A stretch of DNA of 64,000 nucleotides from an uncultured Dehalococcoidia bacterium. GTDB lineage: Bacteria > Chloroflexota > Dehalococcoidia > Lucifugimonadales > UBA3495. Each line of letters starts with the position of its first letter. Position 1 is the stretch's first letter. Below, in pieces: positions 14,103 through 23,275 of this stretch. Below the pieces are notes generated by a model. The model had not been told where the DNA came from. It did not search any database and was given only the letters and a program-made list of their open reading frames with translations. The stretch covers positions 1,624,091 to 1,688,090 of the forward strand of contig CATQHB010000002.1 in assembly GCA_958295765.1 (NCBI GenBank). The letters run 5' to 3'. The position numbers and the translations under genes were made by a program.

Positions 14103-16175
14103 CTACCGAAACGACCAGCCAAGTTTAAGTGCTCTTCCATGAAATTCCTTTCCATCCAACTCGGAAAGGGCTTTTTGAGCGTCGTTCGTGTTACGCATCG
14201 ACACAAAGGCGTATCCTTGGCCTTGGCCTGTTAGGTAATCCTTGGGCAATACTACTTTTAACACTTGCCCAAACGGATCAAAAAGGGCCCTTATGGATTC
14301 ATCAGTGGCCGAATAAGCCAAATTCCCTACGTAAATATCTCGATCCGGAGTTGGCAACAGCGGAGTAGTAAGGTTTTCTACCGCAGGACTAGACTGGCTT
14401 GTCACATCCTCAAAAGAGTTTCGCAGATTCACCAAACCATCTGTGGGCGTTCCTCGCATATCGATTAAACCTTTGAAAACCGCAAACTGCCTAATTCGAC
14501 TGGCATTGCCTTTATAGTAATTTTGCCCACTCAAACCGGAGGCAACATCAGACAAAGTCTTAGAGGTTATTTGCACTTGATTTCCCAAGGATGCGATGGA
14601 ATGAACAACCTCACCCTGGTCCTTCAACGCAGCTGAAGGTGAGCGGATAGAGAATCTAGGAATTTCTCTAATGGATACTCGTTGACGCCTAGCTTGAGCA
14701 GTAGCAGAACCACGGGTAATTGTCGAAGAAAGAAGGCCTTTTACTTGCAATCCTTCAGTGATCCTCCGATAATCTTCCGTATCCACCAAGTCTAGGGCTT
14801 GCCATATCTGCTGGGTTGACACCAGTTGCCCGCCACGGCTCAGGAGGACAACGAGCTTCTCTTCCCGGGTAAGGTCAAAATCGGAAAACGCGTCCAACCA
14901 CCGCTGGTCTTCGAACGAGAATACGTTCCTCTGGGAGAAAGTTATAACAAAGCTATCCCCCGTACTTTCAATGTTGGGCGGTTCCTGCTCATATTGATTT
15001 ACGAGAGCGTGGATGCGGCGCATACCCTCTCCCATTTCCCGCATATATCCTAACTCGCGCAAAGTGCGAGCCACAAATGCGTTCCGCGAGTCGTGCGCTC
15101 CACTAGGTTGTTGCAAATCGGATAGGCTAAGAGTTGACAACAACCTGCCAGGACTACGAATCTCCAAGCGGTCGTTGTAAACAAAGACCTCAATGCCTCG
15201 ACCTTCTACATAATAGTCCCGGTGAGCTATGGCGTTAATCAAGGCTTCACGACAGGCGTCCTCTGGATAAACAACTTGAGGTTGAAAAGTGCCAGTGCCA
15301 CTGATGAGACGCCGCTGCACCAAGTATTGCCGTAGTTGGTCCCACCCATTGGTTAAAAGTTCAAAGATGTTGCCGGCTACTACGTTTTCTTGCTCTATAT
15401 TATGTTCTCGTCCAGTTTTAACTTCCGTTCCGGCCACGCGAAATATCCGGACCTCAGACCTCGGAAACCAATAACGACTGTCCTTCGCGAACAGCAACAG
15501 AGCTGCACGTCTGATCGCCAAACTTCCACCGTCGAACTCAGCCAACCTCAAGCTTTGCAAGCATTTTTCGGGGGACATACCGGGGGTAATCTCTTCTGCC
15601 ACCCGATTAACCAATACTATATCCAAGTCGGTAACCTGAGCGCGTTCCGCAATTTCCCTATCGTACTCGCGAGAGGCACGTTCCTTACGGTCGAACCTGA
15701 CATTTTCGGACGAAACGGGAACGGTTTCACGGTCTTTCCTTTGTACACAGCGTCCATCACTGGTAAGATGCACATAGTGCGACCCTTTCAATACAGCGAA
15801 GTACAAGACACTTTGGCCTTCTACTGGTACTACCCTAATTATCGGCGACGCCAACGGGGTGTCCCGGTGAACATGGGACTCAACTGCCCCTCGCAACAAG
15901 GACATCCCACTTTCAGCGTACGGCAGCCCGGAGACTGTTCCATCGTCCTCTACACCGACCAACAATTCCCCACCGTCAGCATTTGCGAAAGAGACTAATG
16001 TTTCCCCAATATCCCTTGCTACGCGACTGACGGGACGCCGCCGCTTATTTCCAAGGGGGCCTTCCAAAGCACTCTTGAATTCGCGGAAATGACTCTCACC
16101 GAGGGAGAGAGCGTTATTAACACGCTCCTCAAAACGCAACACCTGGAGGTTGTCAGACGAACTACTTTCAGCCAT
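14103..16175 (-). CDS. Schlafen/AlbA_2 - HATPase protein with C-terminal RRM
   Basis: A 690-residue multidomain protein. Residues about 25-150 form a Schlafen/AlbA_2 domain (GESHFREFKSALEG, then ADGGELLVGVEDDGTVSG). Residues about 290-420 match the RecG-like ATPase region that usually follows it (PEDACREALINAIAHRDYY, RLEIRSPGRL, GEGMRRI). A winged-helix-like stretch comes next (LTREEKLVVLLSRGG). The last ~80 residues are a full RNA-recognition motif with RNP2 IYVGNL and RNP1 GQGYAFVSM. AlbA_2 proteins are often linked to nucleic-acid binding or defence. I know no standard family with this RRM fusion. Base composition is clearly more AT-rich than its neighbours, and it lies inside the ilv-leu cluster, both signs of transfer. 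Confidence 0.82.
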   Translation of the reverse strand: MAESSSSDNLQVLRFEERVNNALSLGESHFREFKSALEGPLGNKRRRPVSRVARDIGETLVSFANADGGELLVGVEDDGTVSGLPYAESGMSLLRGAVESHVHRDTPLASPIIRVVPVEGQSVLYFAVLKGSHYVHLTSDGRCVQRKDRETVPVSSENVRFDRKERASREYDREIAERAQVTDLDIVLVNRVAEEITPGMSPEKCLQSLRLAEFDGGSLAIRRAALLLFAKDSRYWFPRSEVRIFRVAGTEVKTGREHNIEQENVVAGNIFELLTNGWDQLRQYLVQRRLISGTGTFQPQVVYPEDACREALINAIAHRDYYVEGRGIEVFVYNDRLEIRSPGRLLSTLSLSDLQQPSGAHDSRNAFVARTLRELGYMREMGEGMRRIHALVNQYEQEPPNIESTGDSFVITFSQRNVFSFEDQRWLDAFSDFDLTREEKLVVLLSRGGQLVSTQQIWQALDLVDTEDYRRITEGLQVKGLLSSTITRGSATAQARRQRVSIREIPRFSIRSPSAALKDQGEVVHSIASLGNQVQITSKTLSDVASGLSGQNYYKGNASRIRQFAVFKGLIDMRGTPTDGLVNLRNSFEDVTSQSSPAVENLTTPLLPTPDRDIYVGNLAYSATDESIRALFDPFGQVLKVVLPKDYLTGQGQGYAFVSMRNTNDAQKALSELDGKEFHGRALKLGWSFR

Positions 16176-16258
16176 TACTAGTTATTCCTCTATAACGCTG
16201 GGAAATTAGTTATCCCGACTTTCGGGTATCCAGCAAGCCCATTATCCGGACTTTAGAG

Positions 16259-17053
16259 TTAAGGGTCAACAATTACCACACCAGGCTCGTAAACACCCGG
16301 TTGAGCAAATTTGAGACCCTTAAGGTGGTTTTTCAAGCGTTTAGCCATGGGTAACAGCATCCCTGCTGTTACTCCAGCAGAGATCACACCTCCAATTACC
16401 GGTATGACCTTAGAGATTCCCCTGGCGAAGGTTGTCTTGGTGATACTCACCCCTATCCATCTACCGACCTGCTTCGTCAGGTTATAAATGGCGTTCTTTG
16501 TAAGAGCATGCCTGGGCAAACGCTTCACGACCTGCGAAGCGAATTGTTCAGCTATCTCAGTAAGTCCCCGATTGGCAACCGCTGCTCCCATCATGGCGCC
16601 GATAAGTAGAGTAAGTTGAAGTTCCGTCTCCTCATCTACTTCGCCATCTTCAAGCAAATCCGGCCAACCATACAGATAGGCCAATTTCTGGGCTAACACC
16701 TCGGCGTGCCAATAATACTGAGCCAAGTCAGCAGGAATGGTCCCAGCCATTGCCCACCCACCCGGTAAACCCGCCGCAAACGAAATGCTCGAAGCCCCAA
16801 AGACGTGCTTCTTTATGCACGAATCGGCTAATCGGTCTATCAAGTCATCGGATATTCCGGCTAAGGCTGGCCGGGTTTCAATTGCTCGGAGAACCTGCTC
16901 ATCAGTGCAATGATTGATCAATTGAGAATACAGGAAAGACCTGCGATCCACTTTCGCTCCGGGCAAAGCCATTGAGGCTCTGAGGATACGGCGCCATACT
17001 CGTTCACCCGTATCTTCTTTGCTAATCGTCGCGGGTAAGGTATTGTTAGCCAT
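16259..17053 (-). CDS. EcsC-family protein
   Basis: A 264-residue protein resembling the EcsC family, of unknown biochemical role. Features are LPGAKVDRRSFLYSQL near residue 30, SSISFAAGLPGGWAMAGTIPADLAQYYWHAEVLAQKLAYLYG (in two parts, about residues 90-130) and a Gly/Ala-rich hydrophobic helix, VIPVIGGVISAGVTAGM, near residue 230 that could insert in a membrane. ATG 17053 lies 20 bp after the ilvC stop, with AGGAG upstream. The longer in-frame extension overlapping ilvC is not needed. It is followed after 83 bp by the AlbA-ATPase-RRM gene and shares its lower GC, so the two probably moved and act together. Confidence 0.72.
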   Translation of the reverse strand: MANNTLPATISKEDTGERVWRRILRASMALPGAKVDRRSFLYSQLINHCTDEQVLRAIETRPALAGISDDLIDRLADSCIKKHVFGASSISFAAGLPGGWAMAGTIPADLAQYYWHAEVLAQKLAYLYGWPDLLEDGEVDEETELQLTLLIGAMMGAAVANRGLTEIAEQFASQVVKRLPRHALTKNAIYNLTKQVGRWIGVSITKTTFARGISKVIPVIGGVISAGVTAGMLLPMAKRLKNHLKGLKFAQPGVYEPGVVIVDP

Positions 17054-17073
17054 GAGATGAGGCTCCTCTCCGC

Positions 17074-18075
17074 TTATACTTCCTTGGGATCCATCCAGGG
17101 CATCATGGCCCGCAGTTCCTTGCCGATGGTCTCGATGGGGGCGGCCTGGGCGGCCTCCCGCATGGGGCCGAACCGGGGGCGGCCTTCGTGATTCTCGGTA
17201 ATCCACTCCCGGGCAAAGGTGCCGTCCTGGATTTCCTGCAACACGGCCCGCATATTCTCCCGCACGTGCTCGTCGATGATGCGGTCGCGGCGGCTCAGGG
17301 AACCGTACTCGGCGGTGTCGCTGACCGAGAAGTGCATATAGTTGTGGCCGCCCTGATACATCAGGTCAACAATCATCTTTAACTCGTGGAGGCACTCGAA
17401 GTAGGCGATTTCCCGGGGATACCCGGCCTCTACCAGCGTCTCAAAAGCGGCGTTGACCAGGGCGGTAACCCCGCCGCAGAGGATACTCTGTTCCCCGAAC
17501 AGGTCGCTCTCCGTTTCGTCCTTGATGGTGGTTTCCAGCACACCGGCGCCGGTGCAGCCGATGCCCTTGGCGTAGGCCAGACCGATTTGCTTGGCGTTGC
17601 CGGTGGCGTCCTGATGCACCGCCAGCAGGCCGGGGACGCCGACCCCCTCGGTGAACAACTCCCGCATCCGGTGGCCGGGGGCCTTGGGCGCCACCATCAT
17701 CACGTCCACGTTGTCCGGCGGCACAACTTCCCGGTAGTGGATGCTGAACCCGTGGGCCACCATCAGGGCGGCGCCGGGGGCCAGATTGGGGGCCACCTGC
17801 TCCCGGTAGGTATTTCCCTGCACGTGGTCGGGAATCAGCAGCATCAGTACGTCGGCGGCCTGCGCCACTTCCGGCACGTCGGCCACTTCCAGACCGGCGG
17901 CTTGCGCTACGGCCCGGCTGCGGCTTTCCGGATAGAGGCCGACCATAACCTTCTGGCCGTTGTCCTTGAGGTTGAGGGCGTGGGCATGGCCCTGGCTGCC
18001 GTAGCCGACGATGCCGATAGTCTTGCCTGCCAGGGCCGCCAGGTCTGCGTCATTGTCGTAGTAAACGTTCACCAT
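17074..18075 (-). CDS. ilvC: Ketol-acid reductoisomerase
   Basis: A 333-residue class I IlvC, which converts acetolactate or acetohydroxybutyrate to dihydroxy acids with NADPH and Mg2+. The Rossmann loop [10 protein letters not shown] lies at residues 24-33. MVAPKAPGH, the metal-binding [11 protein letters not shown] and later [11 protein letters not shown] and GGHNYM are all present. Length is typical. It is the third gene of the T-box-controlled ilvBNC set. A 198-bp gap with a dispersed repeat separates it from ilvN. Confidence 0.97.
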   Translation of the reverse strand: MVNVYYDNDADLAALAGKTIGIVGYGSQGHAHALNLKDNGQKVMVGLYPESRSRAVAQAAGLEVADVPEVAQAADVLMLLIPDHVQGNTYREQVAPNLAPGAALMVAHGFSIHYREVVPPDNVDVMMVAPKAPGHRMRELFTEGVGVPGLLAVHQDATGNAKQIGLAYAKGIGCTGAGVLETTIKDETESDLFGEQSILCGGVTALVNAAFETLVEAGYPREIAYFECLHELKMIVDLMYQGGHNYMHFSVSDTAEYGSLSRRDRIIDEHVRENMRAVLQEIQDGTFAREWITENHEGRPRFGPMREAAQAAPIETIGKELRAMMPWMDPKEV

Positions 18076-18204
18076 CTTTGCAACATTCCTTCCTTGTATC
18101 GGTATCGCGGTATTGCGTTACCGCTTTCTAGCGCCGGTTTTTTTCTAGCGCCGGTCTTTCCAATTCGTTCAGCAGTCGATTTTCCCACTCATCAGGGCCA
18201 CCTT

Positions 18205-18235
18205 TCCGCTCAGGGTGAGCTTGTCGAACCATAAT
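18205..18235. repeat. Family B half-repeat between ilvN and ilvC
   Basis: CCGCTCAGGGTGAGCTTGTCGAACCA lies in the ilvN-ilvC spacer. It can form a small hairpin and might influence downstream expression. No other feature is visible in the spacer. Confidence 0.55.
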
Positions 18236-18273
18236 AACGGACGGCCTAGCCCCGGTCAGGACTTGACCCCAAG

Positions 18274-18852
18274 TTAGTAGGAACCGACTTCGTAGGCTTC
18301 ATTTACCTTGAGTCCGTCGCCGTGGTAGTTGATTATCAGGTCGTCGCTGACCCGGCCCTCGGCCTGGCCCCGCACCATCGCCACCCGGCCGGTGCGCATC
18401 AACTCCAGGACGCCGAAAGGCTCCAGCAGGCCGTAGAGGGCCTGAATCTTGTCCCCGCTGCCGGTTACTTCAATGACCATTGACTGGGCGCCTACGTCCA
18501 CGATTTCCGCCCGGAAGGGGTGAACCATCTCCAGGATTTCGCCCCGGGTGGCGGGGGTAACCTTCACCTTAATCAGGGCCAACTCCCGGGAAACTATCTC
18601 CTCATCGGAAATGTTGGCGACCTTTACCACGTCGATAAGTTTGTCCAACTGCTTGGTGGCCTGGTCCACGGTGTACTGGTCGCCATCCACCACAAAGGTC
18701 ATCCGGGACAGGCCCGGCTGCTCACTGTTGCCCACCGCCAGGCTGGAAATGTTAAAGCCGCGGCGGCGGAACAACCCGGCGACCCGGGTCAGGACACCGG
18801 GCTTGTCCTGAACCAGCGCAATTATGGTGTGGTGGTTGCCGTTTCCGTTCAT
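18274..18852 (-). CDS. ilvN: Acetolactate synthase small subunit
   Basis: A 192-residue regulatory subunit of acetohydroxyacid synthase. An N-terminal ACT domain (ALVQDKPGVLTRVAGLFRRR, about 10-29, then FNISSLAVG) binds valine. The C-terminal ALS_ss domain (RAEIVDVG, LEPFGVLELMRTGRVAM) completes it. It starts directly after the ilvB stop (TAG then ATG with no gap), indicating translational coupling and fixed stoichiometry with the catalytic subunit. Confidence 0.96.
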   Translation of the reverse strand: MNGNGNHHTIIALVQDKPGVLTRVAGLFRRRGFNISSLAVGNSEQPGLSRMTFVVDGDQYTVDQATKQLDKLIDVVKVANISDEEIVSRELALIKVKVTPATRGEILEMVHPFRAEIVDVGAQSMVIEVTGSGDKIQALYGLLEPFGVLELMRTGRVAMVRGQAEGRVSDDLIINYHGDGLKVNEAYEVGSY

Positions 18853-20547
18853 CTACATAACCCTCTGGGGAATCGGTTCTTCCATCATTTCGTTGACCGA
18901 CTCGCCGGCCGGAATCATGGGGTACACCTGTTCGTCCTGCTTGACGATGAAGTCCAGCACCACCGGGCCGGGGGTTGCCATGGCCTGCCGGATGGAGGTC
19001 GCTACCTGGGTCTTGTCGGTAACCCGGATGCCGGGGATGCCATAGGCTTCGGCCAGCTTGATAAAGTCCGGGTTGCCGGAATAGACGGTGGCAAAGTAGT
19101 CCTTGTCATAGAAAAAGTCCTGCCATTGCCGCACCATGCCCAGCGTGCCGTTGTTCAGAATGGCGAACTTGACATCAATGTTGTTTTCCACGGCGGTCGC
19201 CAGGTCGCACATCGTCATCTGAAAGCCGCCGTCGCCGGCGATGGACCAGACTGCCTTGTCCGGCCGGCCCACCTTGGCGCCCAGGGCGGCGGGAACCTCA
19301 AAGCCCATAGCGCCCAAGCCGCCGGAGGTCAGCAGGGTATTGGGTTCCTTGTAGGCGTAGTGCTGGGCCGCCCACATCTGATGCTGGCCCACCCCGGTAA
19401 CAATGATGGCGTTGCCCTCGGTGATGTCGGAAAGCTGCCGCAGCACGTATTGGGGCAGCAACTCGTCGGTCTGCCGGATGTGCAGCGAGGGATGCTCGGC
19501 CCGCAGGGTGTCAATGTGCTGGAGCCAGTCCAGGTGCGTCTTGCGCTCCACCTGGGGCAGCATCTGGCCCAATACCTGTTTCAATTCGCCCAGCACCGGC
19601 ACCGTGGCCCGGACGTTCTTGTGAAACTCCGACGGGTCCACGTCCACGTGGACTACTTTGGCGTTGGGGGCAAAGTCGGACAGGCGGCCGGTTACCCGGT
19701 CGTCAAAGCGCATCCCCAGGGAAATCAGCAGGTCGGCGTTGTCAATCGCCAGGCTGGCGTAGGCCATGCCGTGCATCCCCGGCATACCGGCGTGCAGCAA
19801 GTGGCCGGTCGGAAAGGAACCGATGCCCAGCAGGGTAGTGATGACCGGAATCTGGGCCTTTTCCGCCAACTCTTTCAACTCGGCGTAGGCGTGAGAGATA
19901 AGGATGCCATGCCCGGCCAGGATAACGGGCCGCTGCGCCTGGTTAATCAGTTCACACGCCTGGGACACCTGCACGGCGTCCGCCTCCCCCGGCGGGTTAT
20001 AGCCGGGCAGGTTGACTTTATCCGGCCAGATAAAGGGCCAGCGTTCTCCCACCAGCACGTCTTTAGGGATGTCCAGCAGCACCGGGCCGGGCCGCCCGGT
20101 CCGGGCGATATGGAAAGCCTCCTTGACCGCCGGGGCCACATCCTCCACGTTAAGCACCAACATATTGTGCTTGGTGATGGGCAGGGTAATGCCGGTAATG
20201 TCCGTTTCCTGGAAAGAATCCCGGCCAATGGCCGGGCGGGGAACCTGGCCGGTGATTGCCACCATCGGAACGGAATCCATCATTGCGCCGGCGATGCCGG
20301 TCGCCAGGTTGGTGGCGCCGGGGCCGGAGGTAGCGGTGCAAACGCCGACTTTCCCGGTGGCCCGGGCGTAACCGTCGGCGGCCATGGCCGCGGCCTGCTC
20401 GTGGCGCACCAGAATGTGCCGCAGTTGGGGGTAGCCGCTGAGGGCGCCGTAAAAGGGCAGCACCGCCCCGCCGGGCAAGCCAAAGATTACTTCCACACCC
20501 TCCTTGAGGAGGCTTTCACAAACGATTTCTGCGCCGGTCAGTTCCAT
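18853..20547 (-). CDS. ilvB: Acetolactate synthase large subunit
   Basis: A 564-residue thiamine-diphosphate enzyme that makes acetolactate or acetohydroxybutyrate from pyruvate. TGAEIVCESLLKEGVEVIFG opens the PYR domain. The catalytic Glu is in VRHEQAAAMAADGYAR (near 50). The ThDP motif GDGGFQM...NNGT lies in the C-terminal third, with MVRQWQ and KLAEAYG after it. It is the first gene of ilvBN(C) and is preceded by a T-box leader with its own terminator, so transcription should rise when leucyl-tRNA is uncharged. Confidence 0.97.
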   Translation of the reverse strand: MELTGAEIVCESLLKEGVEVIFGLPGGAVLPFYGALSGYPQLRHILVRHEQAAAMAADGYARATGKVGVCTATSGPGATNLATGIAGAMMDSVPMVAITGQVPRPAIGRDSFQETDITGITLPITKHNMLVLNVEDVAPAVKEAFHIARTGRPGPVLLDIPKDVLVGERWPFIWPDKVNLPGYNPPGEADAVQVSQACELINQAQRPVILAGHGILISHAYAELKELAEKAQIPVITTLLGIGSFPTGHLLHAGMPGMHGMAYASLAIDNADLLISLGMRFDDRVTGRLSDFAPNAKVVHVDVDPSEFHKNVRATVPVLGELKQVLGQMLPQVERKTHLDWLQHIDTLRAEHPSLHIRQTDELLPQYVLRQLSDITEGNAIIVTGVGQHQMWAAQHYAYKEPNTLLTSGGLGAMGFEVPAALGAKVGRPDKAVWSIAGDGGFQMTMCDLATAVENNIDVKFAILNNGTLGMVRQWQDFFYDKDYFATVYSGNPDFIKLAEAYGIPGIRVTDKTQVATSIRQAMATPGPVVLDFIVKQDEQVYPMIPAGESVNEMMEEPIPQRVM

Positions 20548-20580
20548 TGTTCCCTCAACAGCGAATCAGGTATGCCAAAT

Positions 20581-20610
20581 AAAAAAGCCCATCCCCCGAA
20601 GGGACGGGCC
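20581..20610 (-). terminator. T-box intrinsic terminator
   Basis: GGCCCGTCCC-TTCG-GGGGATGGGC is followed by TTTTTTATTT on the minus strand, 34 bp before the ilvB ATG. It competes with the antiterminator formed by the T-box sequence. Confidence 0.9.
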
Positions 20611-20845
20611 TAACTCCCGCGGTACCACCCTTCTTTTCCGAGTGCCTTCCCCCGGCCATTGCCGGAACGGGTAAAGCCTCGAAACAACTTTTAGAACCTT
20701 TAACGGGGTTTAACCGCCGCGCCCTACTCTTACGTTAGTTCAGGCGGGCCGCTCCAGGGCGAGTTGGGAGCCTGTTGCCACCGGACTTGCACCAAACGCC
20801 GGCTCTCTAAGGACAAAGAACTCTTAATACTCCCTTTCCCAGCGG
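20581..20845 (-). promoter_or_regulatory. T-box riboswitch, Leu (CUC) specifier, upstream of ilvB
   Basis: On the minus strand this leader has the hallmarks of a T-box: AGAGAG and GGTGCAAGTCC in stem I, the specifier-side segment ending AACTCGCCCTGGAGC, then the T-box antiterminator sequence AGGGTGGTACCGCGG (20631-20617). A GGCCCGTCC...GGATGGGC terminator with a U-run follows at 20610-20581. By alignment with Firmicutes ilv-leu leaders, the specifier codon is CUC at 20763-20761, that is leucine. This links the whole ilv-leu cluster to uncharged tRNA-Leu. The class is certain; the exact specifier is read by eye. Confidence 0.93.
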
Positions 20846-20872
20846 GGCAGACAACTTTGGGAATGATAGCAC

Positions 20873-20955
20873 CAATGTTGTTAATGTGTCAATGTTGTCA
20901 GCGTTGTCAATGTTGTCAGCGTTGTCAATGTTGTCAATGTTGTCAGCGTGTCAAT
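20873..20955. repeat. 9-bp tandem repeat array upstream of the ilv T-box
   Basis: About nine head-to-tail units of AATGTTGTC or AGCGTTGTC (two units shortened by one base) lie just before the expected ilvB promoter region. Units alternate AATG and AGCG variants. The array is non-coding on either strand by context, though it is open in some frames. Confidence 0.85.
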
Positions 20956-21272
20956 GGGGATTTTGCCGGCGCCGCCGGGCAACCGCCTTTGGGAAAGTTG
21001 GTGGCGGTTGCGCCGGCTTGCCCCCGGCAACGGTAAATCCCGGTAGGGGTAAAGACATCCTGGAAACGGGTTGCCATATTTACCATACTACTCAACCGAG
21101 CCAGGGCGGGTTATAAACCCGCCCCTACCATACACCGTATCCACCGTATCCGACACCGTACCCAAGTATCCGGCGTCTTACCCGACACCGTATCCGGGCC
21201 GGGCAAGGAATTCCAACGCATAGCGGTATGACCATTTTGCATTGAAAGCCCAATGCCATTCCAAGGAAGTTC

Positions 21273-21389
21273 AATGTCATTCCGAGCGCAGCGAGGAATC
21301 TAAACTCTTTCATCGCCAGGTTTTCCCGGGAACCGGAACGCGGCAACGGCCTGGCATTTTAGATTCCTCGCTGCGCTCGGAATGACATT
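21273..21389. repeat. Inverted repeat with 33-bp arms (family D)
   Basis: Arms TGTCATTCCGAGCGCAGCGA... and its complement TCGCTGCGCTCGGAATGACA face each other across about 55 bp. A GGGCGGGTT palindrome (21106) and a run of CACCGTATC-like units (21133-21200) precede it. Nothing coding is seen in 20956-21578. Confidence 0.8.
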
Positions 21390-21578
21390 AGGAAATAGCC
21401 GGAATAACGGGCCAAGCGGTCGGAATAACAGACCAAGCAGTCAGCATGACCTATCAACTCGGAATGACCGGCCAACTGCGTAATTCCTGCTATTACCAAA
21501 TACTATTACCAACACCCCAATTTATGCTATGCTAAACAACACAATCATAGTTGCCCACTCCCTTTGAGGACTTGATTC

Positions 21579-23267
21579 TTGACCGAACGCATTTTCATCG
21601 GCGTGGCCTGGCCCTACGCCAACGGCTCTTTACACTTGGGACACCTGGCCGGCTGCTACCTGGCGGCGGACATCTTTGCCCGCTACCACCGGATGCGGGG
21701 CAATGAGGTGCTGATGGTGTCGGGCAGTGATACCCACGGCACCCCCATTACCATCCGCGCCGACCAGGAAGGCATCACGCCGGCCGAGGTGGTGGAGCGG
21801 TATCACGCCGAGTTTCTGCAAACCTGGGAACGGTTGGGCGTAACCTTTGACCTGTTCACCCATACCAACACGGAAAATCACGAGCGCGTCGTCCACGACA
21901 TTTTTAAGTCGCTGCTGGAACAGGGCTACATCTACACCGACAATATGCTGCTGGCCTATTGCTCCGGCTGCCAGCGGTTCCTGCCCGACCGTTACGTCGA
22001 GGGGATTTGTCCCCATTGCAGCTATGACCGGGCCCGGGGCGACCAGTGCGACCAATGCGGCCGGACGCTGGATCCGCAAGAGTTGATTGAGGCCCAATGT
22101 ATCCTGTGCGGCGGCCGGCCGGAGTTCCGGGAGTCGGAGCATTTCTTCCTGAAACTGTCCGCCTTTCAAGAGCCGTTGCTGGACTGGATCCGGGAGCAAC
22201 CCCACTGGCGGGCCAACGTCGCCAATCAGACCCGCAGCTTTCTGGAGGGCGGCCTCAAAGACCGGGCCATTACCCGCGACCTGACCTGGGGCATCCCCAT
22301 TCCCGTCGAGGGCTACGGCGGCAAGCGCATCTACGTCTGGTTCGAGGCGGTCATCGGCTACCTGTCGGCGGCGGTCGAGTGGGCCGCCAATAGCGGACAG
22401 GCCGAGCGGTGGCAGGATTTCTGGAAAGACCCGGCAACCCGGAGTTACTACTTCATCGGCAAGGACAACATTCCCTTCCACAGCATCATCTGGCCGGCGA
22501 TGCTGATGGGCTACGGCAACGGGCTGAACCTGCCCTACGACGTGCCGGCCAATGAGTTCCTCAGCCTGGAAAGCCGCAAGTTTTCCACCAGCCAGAACTG
22601 GGCGGTGTGGATACCCGATTACCTGGAGCGGTACGACCCGGACCCGCTGCGTTACCTGCTGTCCATCAATATGCCGGAGACCGGGGACGCCGATTTTTCC
22701 TGGGCCGAGTTTGTCCGGCGCAACAACGAGGAACTGGTCGCCACCTACGGCAACCTGGTCAACCGGGTGCTTTCCTTTACCTACCGCAACTTTGACGGTA
22801 AGGTGCCGGAGCCGGGCGACCTGGACGAAACCGACCGGCAAATCCTGGCGGCGGCCCGCGCCGCCCTGGACGCGGTGGGCGACAGCCTGCACCACACCCG
22901 GTTTAAGGCGGCCCTCGGTCAAGCCTTTGCCCTGGCCCAGGAAACTAACCGCTACCTGGACGCCAAAGCCCCCTGGCGCGCGATCAAGACCCAGCGGCAG
23001 GAGGCCGCTACTTCCCTATGCGTCTCCATTCAGGTCATCAATTGCCTGAAGGTAATTCTTGCCCCTTTCCTGCCCTTCAGCTCTCAAAAGGTTCACGGCT
23101 ACCTGGGGTTTGACGGGAGGGTGGAGGCAGAAAGCTGGGAGTTTGAGCCGCTGATCCAGGCCATCCGGGGCGGGAATCCCTTGCGGCAGCCGGCGCCCCT
23201 TTACACCAAGCTGGACCCCCAAACCGTGGCGGCGGAAAGCGAGCGGTTGGGGACGCCGGCAGTTTAG
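21579..23267 (+). CDS. metG: Methionyl-tRNA synthetase
   Basis: A 562-residue class I aminoacyl-tRNA synthetase charging tRNA-Met. WPYANGSLHLGHLAG contains the HIGH-type motif (HLGH at 19-22). The connecting domain has paired zinc knuckles: CSGC, CPHC, CDQC and CILC. The KMSKS-equivalent reads RKFSTS near residue 333, the variant found in archaeal-like bacterial MetRS. There is no C-terminal tRNA-binding (Arc1p-like) extension. The TTG start at 21579 follows TTGAGGA. The polyprenyl synthase gene starts 8 bp past the stop, so the two are probably cotranscribed. Confidence 0.96.
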   Translation: MTERIFIGVAWPYANGSLHLGHLAGCYLAADIFARYHRMRGNEVLMVSGSDTHGTPITIRADQEGITPAEVVERYHAEFLQTWERLGVTFDLFTHTNTENHERVVHDIFKSLLEQGYIYTDNMLLAYCSGCQRFLPDRYVEGICPHCSYDRARGDQCDQCGRTLDPQELIEAQCILCGGRPEFRESEHFFLKLSAFQEPLLDWIREQPHWRANVANQTRSFLEGGLKDRAITRDLTWGIPIPVEGYGGKRIYVWFEAVIGYLSAAVEWAANSGQAERWQDFWKDPATRSYYFIGKDNIPFHSIIWPAMLMGYGNGLNLPYDVPANEFLSLESRKFSTSQNWAVWIPDYLERYDPDPLRYLLSINMPETGDADFSWAEFVRRNNEELVATYGNLVNRVLSFTYRNFDGKVPEPGDLDETDRQILAAARAALDAVGDSLHHTRFKAALGQAFALAQETNRYLDAKAPWRAIKTQRQEAATSLCVSIQVINCLKVILAPFLPFSSQKVHGYLGFDGRVEAESWEFEPLIQAIRGGNPLRQPAPLYTKLDPQTVAAESERLGTPAV

Positions 23268-23275
23268 AGGATGTT

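Noticed and set aside
16259-17206. Long N-terminal extension of the EcsC-family gene over the end of ilvC
   Set aside because: The extension is an ilvC shadow; ATG 17053 has its own ribosome site.
18520-20613. 697-codon plus-strand ORF across ilvN and ilvB
   Set aside because: It is antisense to two unmistakable enzymes and to the T-box; high GC makes long antisense frames common here.
20873-20955. Possible CRISPR or protein-coding repeat at the 9-bp array
   Set aside because: Units are contiguous with no spacers, and no ribosome site supports translation.
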